This document shows positions 40,632-53,256 of a stretch of DNA of 64,000 bases, one piece after another. The first letter of the stretch is position 1. Each line of letters begins with the position of its first letter. The notes under the pieces are model-generated. The model saw nothing but the letters and a program-made list of their open reading frames with translations. It did no database searches and had not been told where the DNA came from. Source of the DNA: Hetaerina americana. Taxonomy: Eukaryota; Arthropoda; Insecta; Odonata; Calopterygidae. The stretch is from contig JAKTNV010000174.1 of assembly GCA_022747635.1 (NCBI GenBank), positions 45,001 to 109,000 on the forward strand, read 5' to 3'. Both the position numbers and the translations under genes were made by a program.

Positions 40632-40735
40632 TAATAATAATAATAATAGTAATAATACTTTATTCATTTTAAAAATGGTACAACCATATTAAATGTCGTC
40701 AATATAAGTATTATTTAACATATAAACATACTTTC

Positions 40736-43474
40736 TTAAATGTGATGAAAATTGTCACAAAAGAATTCATCCAATGAGTATAGTGGGTGAGCAAGTAACC
40801 AGGTATATACCCTATTCTTGAAACTCTGGATAGCATCTGATTTCAACTGAGTAGGCAGATAGTTATACAGTGGTATGTTCATATTGTGAAATGTGTTGTA
40901 AGTTAATGACAATCTACAATAAGTAGTATTTAGATTCAATTTACCTCTTGTGGAATAGTTATGGAGGTTGGATCTTAATTGGTAAGTTTCTAGATTAACT
41001 TTCACATGAGTCAGAGCCTTAAAGATATACAAACAAAATACAGTCATGATTCTATACCTAATAAATAAAGGTTTGCTGTAATCACATGGTGGTATATTAG
41101 CAAGAGAGCGAATAGCTCTCTTTTGCAGTAGCAAAATTTGTTTAACATGAGGGGAATGACCCCATAACTCAACACCATAATTCAAATGACATTGAAAGAA
41201 GGCATGGTAAAGTGTTAAACGATACTCATTTGAAATGATAAAGTTGAGCTTTTTTAACATATAAACAGCTTTATTAAGTTTATTACAGGTCTGACTGATT
41301 TGAGTCTCCCAATTAAGTTTGGTATCAATATAAATTCCTAGTATTTTAGCAGTTTCAATATCAGTTGTTTTTGATTTAAGACTGCACACAATATGCTGAG
41401 TTTTGTTAGTATTTAATTGTAAATGTTTAACATCAAACCATTCCTTAGCCTGTTTTTGGGTAGCGCTAGATCGTAACTTTGCATCTTCTTGATGTTGACA
41501 CTTTTGCACAAAAGTAGTGCCATCAGCATATAAAACAGATCTAGGTTTCATATTACAGGGCAAATCATTAATCATGATAATGAAAAGTACTGGGCCAAGC
41601 ACAGAGCCCTGTGGTACACCACATTTTACTTTAAGAGCTGCAGACTGACAGCCATCAAGTTCAACCAATTGGTGGCGATCATCCAAATATGACTTCATTA
41701 GTTTCAGTGCAACTCCCTTAATACCATAATATTCTAGCTTTGTTAGTAATATTGAATGATTAACACAGTCGAAGGCCTTACTAAGATCACATAGTGTCAC
41801 TGAGACTGATTCCTTTTCTTCAAATGCATTAATGACATAATTAACTATGGACTCTACTGCCAAAATTGTAGATTTCCCAGATCGAAAGCCATACTGGGAT
41901 TTGGAAAAGAGATTATTTAACTCAAAAAAATTACATATTTGATCTTTCATTAAAGCTTCAAAAATTTTACCAAAAACGGGGACTATGGAAATGGGGCGGT
42001 AGTTAGCTAAATCATCTTTATCACCTTTCTTATAACAGGTACTGTTTTGGAATATTTTAGAGCTGTTGAAAAATCTCCTGTCTCAAAACATAAATTGACT
42101 AACATTGCTATTGGTTCCGCAATGAGCACAATAATGTCCTTTATTAGGGAGTTTGAAAGACCATAAATATCCTTACTGTTGGATTTTTTAAATTTTTTAA
42201 CAGTCGATATAACATCAAGGTGAGTACCAAAATTCCATTTAAAATTTAAATTTTTCGGAGGAAGATTTTGCAGCATATTACCAATATTGGCAGCATCAAC
42301 TTTTCGAGAGAACAAATTGTCTTCAACAGCTTTTAAGAAAAAATTATTTACAGCATCTGGGGTGAAAGGAAGATTTTCTTTTCCATTACCATGACCAACT
42401 TCTTGATTGATTATACTCCATGCTGCCTTTTGTTTATTTTTGCATTCAATATAAAATCCTTGTAAGCATTATTTTTTGCACACCTAACTAAATTATAATA
42501 ATCTCTTTTGTATTTCAAGTAAGCCTCTTTGTCATGCTGGCTTCCACTGGTTTGGTATGAGTGGTAGTAACTAAGTAAATCATTTCTAAGAGCTAATAAC
42601 TCCCCAGTATACCAGAGATTTTTTTTATTTTTAGTGGGGATAGAGTTAGGAATTTTTTTAGGAAAGCATTGCTCAAAAATGCCTAGGAAATTACCTAAAA
42701 AACTTGAAAAACATGTTTGTTCTACAGAGTCTGTGCAAAAACCATGCCAATCAATACAAGATAGAAGCAGTTAGAAACTCTCTAAACATTCCATTGTTAT
42801 GGACCTCACGATTATGGTTTTACCTCTATTTGGATATATCTTTTGAGTTATTTGAGCATTAAAAGTGAAGCTTATGCCTTGATGGTCAGATAAGAGATAG
42901 TCAATAACACTTATACTGTACAGTTCAGGACCATAATTGGTAATTACATATTCTAGGCAGGCAGAAAGTCGAGTAGGCTGTTTGTTTGCCCAGGATCAAT
43001 TATAAGAAAGCAAAAGATTTTCAAGATCCTGACAATCACTAGTTTTTAGTGTTATGTCAAAGTTGAGATCTCCACAAATTATGATATTGGCTTTCAGAGT
43101 CAAGAATAGGGATAGTACTAGTTCCAGTTGATTGAAGAAGTGTTAAAAAACACCATTAGGGGAGCGATACACAGAAGCAATGATCAAATTCAGGTCCTTC
43201 AATATGATCGCAGATATTTCAAAGTGCAATCAATTCCAGACAGAATTTTTCCAAGTCAATTACCTTGAAGGGCATACCTTTCAGGACATAAATACAGGTA
43301 CCACCGTTTTTTTGCTACAGATCGGCAGTAGAATGATGCCCAGCCAAAATCACTAATGTTATACACATCAAATTCATTTTTTGCAATCCAGTGCTCATTG
43401 AGACATAGCACATTGTAGCCACCATGTTTGACTATTGCCTCTATCTCCATTATCTTATTACGTAGACATCTCAC
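40736..43474 (-). pseudogene. CR1-like ORF2: endonuclease remnant and RT with YADG
   Basis: The endonuclease start (43474-43256) reads VLCLNEHWI with the catalytic Glu; the rest of EN is scrambled. RT starts at 42315 (KSNSKDIYGLSNSLI), shifts frame near 42010, then is open for 404 codons (41950-40736): SQYGFRSGKST, LSKAFDCVNH, GVPQGSVLGPVLF, then YADG. YADG replaces the nearly invariant YADD, which removes one catalytic Asp. A long C-terminal tail follows. Inactive by EN loss, frameshift and active-site change. Confidence 0.87.
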
Positions 43475-43704
43475 ATTTTGGCAAAATAAATTAATACTAT
43501 CTAGTCAAAAGGACTTTGGTTTTGATATTCCCGTTTGGAGGCGGGTAACACGTTTCTCTAAGGAACACTTTTCCGTAGTGTTATCGGTGTGGCCCCTTGT
43601 TGCTGAGGTAGGTACCAGCGCATCACTAGTTTTCAACTCGGAGTTTGGATTTACCACCGCAGCTGACCCTTCAGCAATATTCTCTGTCTCTTCATGAGTA
43701 CGGG

Positions 43705-44507
43705 TCAATTTCCGCGGTTGGGTGGGAAAAATTTCCCAACTTTCACTTCTACTGGCCAAATATCTTCTTTAAGAAGTTGATCCTTAAGGCTAATTGGCGC
43801 ACAGAGTTTAAAAGAATTATAAACTTCACCAACTCTCAAACTTTCACATTTGAAGTCATTCCCAGGAAATATTCCGGACAGATGCTTCACAATGTCATCA
43901 GGCGTTGCATTGGACTGGACACGACCAACGTAGAAGAAAGTCTTGCGAGGAACTCCCACAAAATTGCACGTAACAGCAGGCTGCTTACACTCCCAAAAAC
44001 CGTATTTCGTTTGCGTTTGTTTCTCTTGTAATTCACCTTTTGAAAACCTTCCTCGTCAGTAACGATGGATTCGAAACTCATGCTGTTAAATTTTGCGTTC
44101 ACATTTTTGGGGCACAAATCGGAGTTGTCACTATTGAGGCCTAATTGTTCGTTGACTTCAGGTTTCAATTCCGTAGACAACGTTACAGCTTCCTTTGCAA
44201 TTGGCTGCAAGGTAGTACATTCCGTGGATCCGGTAGATTGGAGAGTTTGTAACTCCATTTTCAAATTTTCAATGTCGGCCGCAATATTGTAAATATTGGG
44301 CTTATTTACACGGCATAAAAAACACTTCCAGTAAATGTCATGGCAGTCCGAGAGAGCTTTTAATGTTATATCAATTAAGCCGGAGCATTTATGGTGACAT
44401 ACACCTGAGCAAATATTGCAACTAACGACCATATCACGTACTTCGACTCGTGTTTTACAAGAGCCACATCGTTGTACGGCCAAAGTTGATGCCATCTTGA
44501 ACAACAA
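43705..44507 (-). pseudogene. CR1-like ORF1 with PHD zinc finger
   Basis: The first part (44507-43990) has a PHD-type finger, C-x2-C ... CNICSGVCHHKC ... WKCFLC, then an acidic linker and a basic KRNKRKRN stretch. After a frameshift near 43985, 43959-43705 has FYVGRVQSNATPDDIVKHLSG, resembling the RNA-binding fold in ORF1 proteins. PHD fingers in ORF1 are known from CR1-group LINEs. The Met at 44507 is probably the start or close to it. Confidence 0.75.
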
Positions 44508-44785
44508 TGCAGAAGAAATGATGAAAGAGGCATGGGAAGAACTGGAGGTAGGAATGAAAGTGGGCGGGGAATTTGTAAAATTAATTAGGTTTGCTGATGA
44601 CCAAGCTTTAGTTTGTCAGTCAGCCAAGGGGTTTTAAGGATTGCTGAGTGAATTGGAAATTCAGGGCGACAGGTATGGGATGAGATTCAATATTAAAAAA
44701 ACAAAGGTTAAGTGATTGTCTAGAAAGAAAAATGCTAAGCTAAACATTAAAATAGAAGGGCAAAAACCAGAGCAGATAGAATAGA
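44508..44785 (+). pseudogene. RTE-2 fragment, downstream half
   Basis: Continues RTE-2: AEEMMKEAWEELEV, IRFADDQALVCQ, then an INKTK-like stretch. It ends at 44785, where unit sequence begins. Confidence 0.83.
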
Positions 44786-44862
44786 ATAAAGTATGCTCTA
44801 TGGATACTATATTTTCGTTTATTAGGTATAAAGATCAAATACTGAAAAGGAAAATCAAATTA
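44786..44862 (+). repeat. End of an upstream unit copy
   Basis: 77 bp identical to the last 77 bp of the unit (62057-62133). It shows that the array once extended further left or was cut here. Confidence 0.8.
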
Positions 44863-45217
44863 TTGGACATGTGCGGAGACATACAAACGTTTGACTTTCC
44901 TTTCTCCACAAATATATAATGGCAATTGAAGATCTTTTTCTTTCTTGCAAGCAAGAAAGTCATTTCATGATGTATCCGGGCTTCCTGTTGGTAATATAAT
45001 AAATAAATGAATGAATAAATTTACCATACATGCGAAGGAGTGTAAAAAATACATAAAATATGTAATTATATTTAAGAATGCGAACCATTGCCTATTAGTG
45101 TGAACGCCTGGGCTATCTTTCCAGTAATGCAAGTTAATATCTTGTAGTTTCATTGTGGTTCTTTTTCTTCTTAGTTTCCAAATTTCCGCGTGCTTTGATG
45201 GCACTTAAGGTGTTGAC

Positions 45218-45259
45218 GCATCGATGTTGCTGACGACCCATCATCAGCAACATCGATGC
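45218..45259. repeat. 16-bp perfect hairpin in copy B
   Basis: Arms GCATCGATGTTGCTGA and its exact reverse complement (45244-45259) with a 10-nt loop, just before the PLE remnant. Confidence 0.85.
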
Positions 45260-46739
45260 ACCATCCCACAAGCTAGCGCAATATGTTGCACATGCTCTTC
45301 AACTCTTCGCCAGAAAAACTGACTTTTTTGCTAAAACTTCCATGGATTTCATTCACATTATTTGGAATGCTGAAGTCCAAGAAGTCAACAAGCTGGTGAA
45401 CTTTAATGTCATCTCCTTGTTCACAAATACGCCCATTGATGACTCCATGCTACTCATCAAAAACCTCACCTCACAGGGATTAGCTAAGGATTAACCTGGA
45501 CCTCGCAAATTCTGCCTCAGGAACTCATACTTCCTTTAAAATGATAAGCACATTGAACATCATGAAAGTGCAGCCATGGGATCATCCCTGTCTTCCGTAC
45601 TAACCAACATTTTCATTGAGATCTCTCAGCTGAAGGAAATGGTCTTACCCAAAGAAACCAACCCATATTGATAGTTGGGGTTTTTGGATGCATCAACCAC
45701 TGTGGTTGTTTTTGCACTACTTTTTAAAACATTTAAAACCTCAATCCAATTTTGATAAATATGTCAATGCATAAAAAACATGTAAATAGTTAAAAACAAT
45801 ATTATTTAAAAAAAAAGAAACGGAAACTCAAGTTGTCCGTTCAGGTCAGTTTCCTTTAAAAACTCGGAAACCTTACCTAAAAAGTTGGGGTCCTCTCCTA
45901 AACTATTGCTTAAATTATCTCATATTTTAAAAAAGGCATTTGGCCTTTTATAATTTATTTCTGAGTCACAATCAGGTGCAAGTTACAAACATTGCAGCAA
46001 GGTTGCACTTTTGTCTCCATGAAGAGTGCGTGAGGGCTAAGTGCCCTATTCTCATGCGCGTGATCCTGACCTCTTCCCTCTGAATGTTCAAGATGGAAGA
46101 GGGCCCTGTCAAAACAACCAAATTTATGGCCTTAACTTCCTCTTTTTGCAAGAATCACCAAGCTTCCTTCCACTGGTTCAGAACCAAATTCAGCAAGGCA
46201 GCCCCGACATCCAGCACAGGAATCAAAGCTGAGTCTGTTTTGAGATTGACCAGGGCTTCATTTGCTGCTTTGCCAGCCTTTTCAATGCCTGGTATTCCCA
46301 CATGACCAGCAGTCCATGTAGAGGATACCTACTTCCCCTTTATCTGAAGGGACCACAGGGTATAATAGATCTCCTGAACCATCAGGTGCATTGTTGACAA
46401 GACTGATATGGATTATAGGGAAATCAATGAGTGCGAACAGATGAGAGAAGAGCCATTACATTCTCTTATGTCTTTTAGGGCCCTCTTGATAGCTGACAGT
46501 TTGGCTGTGAACTCCTCAATCATCTCTTAACTCTCCCCCAACCTCCGATCAACACCCTCCGCCAACCTCTGGATCACAGTCTCCCTCAATCAATGACAAA
46601 TCATCAACCGCAAATATAAGAACTGCTCTATTGAGCATAATTACGAAACTTCTCTCTCCTAATGACAATAAAACCCTTATTAGCATCATAACCAATGACC
46701 TTATACCAGCCCTTCTTCAACTTGTAAATGGTGCCTAAT

Positions 46740-48487
46740 TCACAAATAAACAACCACTTCCTTAAAGTTTTACAATGGAACATAAATGGCATAAAATACA
46801 AAAAAAAAAAGCTGGAAAAACCACTACTACACAAAGGCGAGCCCTTCATAAGCTCCTATTTACCAAAAATATCGCAATTCACTCACCGCCATTCCCTACC
46901 CACTTCCATCATCACCCCCACTCCTCCGATATCCTGGATGTAGTTCTATTATTCGCAGATATCGCATTCCAAATCCTTAACCTAGATAACTCAGCCTCGG
47001 ACCACTGCCCCATTTTTACTGCGTTCCTACCCTCCTTCATACAACTAGAAGAGTTAACTGGAAACTATTTAAAGAAAACTGCTTAGCCATTAACCTTGTC
47101 CCATCTCCTGCTAGCACTCCAGACAGCATAGAGAAAGCGGCTCAAGATTTTACAAGCACCTTAACCAAAATCATTCATCGCTCTTGCTACCCTCCTTCTC
47201 CGGCCTCAATCGCTGGTGCCACACTACCTCCGGATATTTTGCACTTGATTTCACTTAGAAACAAGGCCAGAGCCCTCTGGCAACGCACTAATCTCCGCCA
47301 AGATAAAATCGGCTTCTGTACACTTTGAAACCTTGTAACATACAAAACTAGAAAACATTGGGAAAAAACTTGGCATGAGAAAATAAGTTCACTCTCACAT
47401 AAGGATAATTCGGTATGGACCCTAGCCCACTGTCCGCAAAGGAAAAAGGTACCCACCCCGCCAATACCACATAATGGGAGAGCACCATACGATGACACCA
47501 ACAAAGCAAATACCTCTGCCGACTCCTTCGAATGCATTTTTAAAACAATAATACATCCTTGTTGGATTCAGAAGCGTTGATCAGTGTCTATGGCCTGTCA
47601 CTTTGCCCATTCCACATATTCCCGGAAATTACTCCTCAAGGACTTTACTCCATTATGTCCCACTCCAAAACAAAGTCATCACCGGGACCCGATCAAATCT
47701 CCTACCTTCACCTGATAAACCTTCATAAATCTTTTATCAAACACCTACTCTCTATCCTCAACGCCTGTCTTTCCCAATCGTACTTCCCAAAGGCATTGAA
47801 AACGGCTAAGATAATACTCCTTCCAAAACCCGAAAAAAATTCCTTCTTATATCCTGAACTATAGACCCAGTGGCCTACTCCCCCGCATGGACAAACTTCT
47901 AGAAAAATGCATCTTAAACCGGCTACAAGAAGAAATCTCGGCCCTAGACTTGATCAGACCTGAGCAAACTGGCTTCCGCCGTCGCCATTCCACGACTCAG
48001 CAAATAAAAAGATTGGTTGAACTGATCACTTTCTGCTTCCACATCCACAAGCACACCCAAGTAGTCTTCCTTGATTTCCAAAGAGCTTTTGACAAGTTCT
48101 GGCGAACTGGTTTAATACATAAACTGCTTAAAACGGACATATCAGTATACCTAATTAAGACCATCCCCTCCTTTCTTTCAAACCGCACATTCTTTCTAGC
48201 CCTTAACAATGCCAAATCAATTACCCAGTCCATATCCGCAGGCTTTCTCCCAGGATCAATTTTGTCACCCATCCTATTCAACCTCTACATTAACAACCTC
48301 CCCTCCGACCCAAAAGCTACCTCCATGCGGATGACTCAGCTAGAGCGTCAACTTCCTTTGACCCAAATCATGCCGCAAAAAATGTCCAAGAACACCTTAA
48401 GAGCATAGCAGAGTGGATGACCGATTGGAAACTAACCATTAACACCACAAAATGCATAAACGTAAACTACGCCAGAAAATCGAAGAA
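46740..48487 (+). pseudogene. Jockey-like ORF2 remnant in copy B
   Basis: Fragmented reading parallel to the protein at 16511-19198: QWNINGI start, SASDHCPI, SPGPDQISYLHL, RPEQTGFRRRHSTTQQ, FLDFQRAFDKFW, ILSPILFNLYI. The YADD box is destroyed (TSMRMTQ stretch). Central EN is deleted. Frame breaks lie near 47330, 47860 and 48330. It is followed directly by RTE sequence. Confidence 0.8.
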
Positions 48488-51400
48488 TGGAATTCGTAAA
48501 ATTAATTAGGTTTGCGGATGACCAAGCTTTAGTTTGTCAGTCAGCCAAGGGGTTGTAAGGATTGCTGAGTGAATTGGAAATTCAGGGCGACAGGTATGGG
48601 ATGAGAATCAATATTAATAAAACAAAGGTTATGCAATTTTCTAGAAAGAAAAAAGCTCAGCTAAACATTAAAATAGGAGGGCAAAAACTAATGCAGATGG
48701 AACAGTTCACGTATCTCTGAAGCATTTGGACCAATACGGTCCTAGTAGTTGGGACGTATGGAGAAGAATTACGCTAGGGACAGAGGCTTTCATAAGGAGG
48801 AGAGAGTTGATGAATGGGATGTTGAGTAAGGATATTAAAAAAAGACTCGTGAAACTTTTGATATGGTGCATAGTTATATACAGAAATGTGGTGATTGAAG
48901 CAGGAGGATAGTCGTGGACTGGAGGCTTTTGACATGTGGGTGTGGAGAAAATGGAGAAGGTGAAATGGACCGAGAAGAAAACCAATCAGAAAGTACTTGG
49001 TATGGTGGGTGAAGAGAGGGGTTGGTTGGGAAAAATCCTATTGAGGAAGTAAAAATGGATGAAGGGCATATTGACCGACAGGGGACTGTTCAAGATGGTA
49101 ATAGAGGGGAGAATGTTGGGCAAGCAAGAAAAGGGAATGAACAGGATAAGGATGTTTCATTTAAGGATTCAAATTCCTTCTAGATTATTATTATTAGGAG
49201 TTAATTTCATTATTTCCTTGAAAATTGTATCTTAGCACAAAAGTCTGATTTACCTAATTTCTCTTAAATTTTTAGTAGTTCTAAGGTTAATTTGTTTATA
49301 AAGACATGGCCTAATTCGGCTTCTAATAATAATTTCAATTCCCATGTTTTCATGAAGAATTTCTAGTCTTTGAGCTATTTTTGGTATCATCATAATTACT
49401 GATTTGCCCTGTAAAATTAAACCTACATATGTTTTATATCCTTATCATGCTTTGTGTGTGCAAAAATATAAAAATCTAGAAGATGCAAAGGTACGATTCA
49501 GAGCCACTCAAAGACAGGCTAAGCAGGCAGGTTTCATATTAATCATTTACGTTTAAATTCTAACAAAACTCAGCATATTGTATGCAGTTATAGTATATAA
49601 AAATGTACTGATGTTGAAAATTCTAAAATACTAGGAATTAATATAGATAGGAAACTAAACAGGGAGACTCACATCAGTCAGATCTGTAATGAACTGATTA
49701 AAGCTCAACTCTCCCATTTCAAATGAGTATCGTTTAACACTTGACCACATCTTCTTTCCATGTCATTTGAATTACAGTGATGAGTTATGGGGTCATTTCC
49801 CAAAACATGTCATACGAATCTTGCTACTACCCAAGAGAGATTTTTCCTCCCTTGCTAATACACCACAACGTGATTTCTGCAGACCATTTTTAATTAGCTG
49901 TGGAGTCATGATTGTACACCATGAGGGGTAGAGCAAATCTAAATAATACTATTTATTGTGGAATTTGATCAACTTACAGCGCATTTCATATTGTGGACAT
50001 TCAAATGTAAAACTGTATATTTTTTTACACTGTTTTTGTAACACTGATTGTTTATTGAGAGATGAGTAAGGTGGAAATGAAATCCTATGAGTTTGGTGCA
50101 TTCATCAAAATAAATCCAAGAACGCCATATTAAAACTGCTAATTCTTCAAGGAAATTTGACAGAAATTATGATGGCTGCCATTTTATTATGTTTGCACAT
50201 TTTGGTCTACTAAATTCTCCATTATCAAAGGACAATTGATGCATGATCGTTCATCATACTTAATGCGAATTTAACAGTTTAAATGAGCGTGCCATTATAT
50301 TGGTGATGTTAAACATTTTTATATTATTGTACACAAACACTCAATCTCAAGGAGACTTCTTATTGTCTTACATTGCTCCAATATTTAATTAAATTTTGTT
50401 TCCATTGATTCTGAATTTGTATAAAAATAAAGCCCGTCTAAATGCAAAGTGTACTCAATTAAACTGCATATAATCAACCATTATCGGTTTGCTGTGAAAG
50501 TGAGTACATTAAATGCATTTGAAATATAAAGTTCACACTTGTACCCTTAAAAAATGGCATTTTCAAGAATAAAAGCAATGCCAATCGAACAGAAAGTAGA
50601 AGAAGAAATGAATTCAGGTCACAATCACCATAATTAAAAAGGAGTTTTTCACAACAGCAAGGGATTTGTGGCGTTAATAGGATTATTTGCGAATTGATTC
50701 AGCATATTAAATAAAATGGTCCCTCACTACAGAACACAATAAAAATCTAATTTTGCGTTAACTACTTAAATATCGAATCTTCCTATTTATAACCGATGTA
50801 TTTTAACTATCCATTTTGAATGATTTGGACTCGATATATCGTTTGATCATTGCGCATGTGAAATAATACTATTTTCTAAACATTATTGACGATGTTTATA
50901 GCTGTCGTTTGACACTTGACTCCCGTTCAATTCTACCAAAAACGTACGATCTTAACTACTTCAAAAAGGAACATTTACAAATATATTTTCTACAGAGATT
51001 GATACTGCAGTCAATTCAAGCAGAGCCCAAAGCAATTAAAACATGACTATCTCAGCAGCAAGTATTATTGTTGTGTATGTAATTAGGTGTTCTCCAAATT
51101 TAAAAGGCATATATCTCACAAATGATGTCACCCGTCCATTCTTTCCAAAATACATTCACTAAGATTAGCAACCTGAAGCAGTATATCTTTGTTTACGCAA
51201 ATGAGAAGCCATACCATTATGAAATTTGCTCCATGTCATTCAGTTGGAAAGGAAAGCCTATGGTCTGTGAGTGTGTAAAGAATGCTTTTTCTGAAGTACG
51301 CAATAATGTTTGTTTTGATTCGTTCATTTGGTGACGCTGTAGCCGTGGCAACAGTAACAAATAAGTGAGGAATGAAAAGTTTCGAATTAGATTGAGAATA

Positions 51401-51511
51401 AGACCTAATTTTAAAGAGAAATAAAGTATGCTCTATGGATACTATATTTTCGTTTATTAGGTATAAAGATCAAATACTGAAAAGGAAAATCAAATTATTG
51501 GACATGTTTGC

Positions 51512-51739
51512 ATGATGTTTGCGGCTCTTTCGGTGGCGCGGCTCCCTCGAGAGGAACGCTCCCGTTTCCGAGGCCATTCCCGTTCCCGCAGCCAATCTCG
51601 CGGCTCTGAAGACGGACCATCAGGACGCCGTACGACGCCACAACTCTGCTGGTATCACCGGAAGTTTGGTGCCGACGCGCGGCACTGCACCCAGCCGTGC
51701 TCATTCCAGGTGCCGGAAAACACCACGGGCGCTCGGTAG
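51512..51739 (+). pseudogene. Gypsy-4 gag C-terminus
   Basis: Ser/Arg-rich segment followed by [19 protein letters not shown], the CHCC-type zinc motif of CsRn1-like Gypsy gag proteins. It overlaps pol by 43 bp in another frame, which may be the natural gag-pol overlap. Everything upstream is lost. Confidence 0.75.
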
Positions 51740-53256
51740 ACGCGGCCGCCGACCTTAGCCCTACAGCAAGCCGCCTCTTCGTTACGGACACGACCACAAA
51801 GGTACAGTTTCTTGTTGACACTGGTGCTGACCTTTCTGTGTTTCCCCTATCGCTCGTCAAAAGTCCTAGACAGCGGACCGACTACCAACTTTTTGCTGCC
51901 AACAATTCCGTAATAAATACGTACGGTTGGGAAGTATTAAACCTAAATTTCGGTCTGCGCCGCGACTTCACGTGGAGGTTTGTTGTGGCAGACGTTGCAC
52001 AGCCTATTATCGGAGTGGACTTTTTGACGCATTTCAGTCTTTTGGTGGACGTTAAGAATTCTCGTCTTACAGACAGTTCGACGACAATTTCCGTCGCCGG
52101 AAATATTGTACGCCTCCCGGCAACGCAGATAAAGGCGGTAGTCGGAGAAACCCGTTTTCACGTTCTTCTCTCGCGCTTTCCCGAAATTACGCGTCCAGCA
52201 GGGACACCCGGTCATGCGTCCCACTCCACAGTGCATTTCATTCGCACGACCGCAGGTCAGCCGGTGTCATGTAAACCACGTAGGCTCGCTCCCGACAAAC
52301 TTGCCGCAGCCAAACGGGAATTTGAATTAATGGTGCGATTAGGGACAGCCCGCCGCTCGGATAGCTGTTGGTCCTCCGCCCTCCACCTTGTGCCCAAGAA
52401 GGGAGACGAGTGGCGCCCATGCGGGGATTATCGCGCGTTAAACGCTAGGACCATCCCCGATCGCTATCCTGTCCCCCATATCGAGGATTTCGCTGCATCC
52501 CTCAATGGTGCTCGTGTTTTCTCCACCATTGACCTCGTGAGGGCATATAACCAAATACCTGTGAACCCGGAAGACATACCGAAGACTGCAATCACGACCC
52601 CCTTTGGGTTGTTTGAATTTCCCTTTATGTCATATGGACTGCGAAACGCCGCACAGACTTTCCAACGTTTCCTCGACGAGGCACTCAGAGGCCTCTCCTT
52701 CTGCTACGTCTATTTAGACGATATTTTGGTCGCCTCCCAAAATGAGGACGAACATGAGCATCACCTGCGTGAGCTTTTTGGCAGATTAAAATCATACGGT
52801 GTGCTCATTAATCCTGCAAAGTGTGTTTTTGGTGTTCCCAATGTCAAGTTTTTAGGATATAGTGTAAGTGCCGAGGGTACAACGCCTTTAAGTGACAAAG
52901 TGAGTGCTATCGCAGACTTCCCACTCCCTGTGACGGTGAAACAGCTCCGCCAATTCTTGGGGATGCTGAATTTTTATAGAAGATTCCTTCCCCATGCCGC
53001 CGACTTACAGGCCCCCCTCAGTGAAGTGCTACGCGGTGGTGTACACGGCCGCGACAAAGTGGATTGGACGCCCGAACTGCGCCTTTCTTTTCAGCGGTGT
53101 AAAGACGCTCTTTCGAACTTTGTGCTTCTCGCCCATCCGGCCCCCTCCCTTCCCCTCGGCCTGTTTACCGACGCCTCAGACTTCACCCTGGGAGCTGTGC
53201 TCCAGCAGCGCACTGAAGCGGGGGGCAACCGCTTGGTTTTTTCTCCAAAAAACTAA
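51697..53256 (+). pseudogene. Gypsy-4 pol, part 1: protease, RT, start of RNase H
   Basis: 519 open codons. Protease [13 protein letters not shown] (D41); RT with [45 protein letters not shown] and [10 protein letters not shown] (YLDD ~339-342); a thumb with [14 protein letters not shown]; and the RNase H start [16 protein letters not shown] single-base loss in the T run near 53240 ends the frame; RNase H goes on in the next frame at 53260. Confidence 0.92.

Larger units (their letters stand above)
40632..44507 (-). mobile_element. CR1-like non-LTR retrotransposon with PHD-finger ORF1
   Basis: Inserted into RTE-2: the plus strand reads ...TTCAACCTAT, then the element, then ATGCAGAAGAAATGATG, whereas RTE-1 reads straight through (38990-39020). 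Its 3' end on the minus strand is a (TAA/TTA)n run (40631-40660), like other short-microsatellite-tailed LINEs of the CR1/L2 group. ORF1 (43705-44507) and ORF2 (40736-43474) are both degenerate. About 3.9 kb, close to full length. Confidence 0.85.
44863..51497 (+). repeat. Tandem composite unit, copy B (complete)
   Basis: About 6,635 bp, nearly identical to 55496-62133. Parts: hairpin 45218-45259; PLE RT remnant 45270-45740; I-like RNase H remnant 45830-46620 (minus); Jockey-like ORF2 46740-48487; RTE 3' end 48488-49195; CR1-like RT fragment 49345-49935; AT-rich tail 49936-51497. No part encodes an intact protein. The Jockey-like to RTE join near 48487 is shared with copy C, so it is older than the duplication. 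Confidence 0.92.

Noticed and set aside
46041..46305. Two short plus-strand proteins repeated in every unit (46041-46232, 46084-46305 and equivalents)
   Set aside because: They are antisense to the RNase H remnant, and their conservation is explained by the recent duplication.
51755..51967. Small conserved proteins in the unit tail (also at 51122-51334 and 61755-61967)
   Set aside because: They recur only because the unit is duplicated; no domain, and the frame is broken in copy A'.
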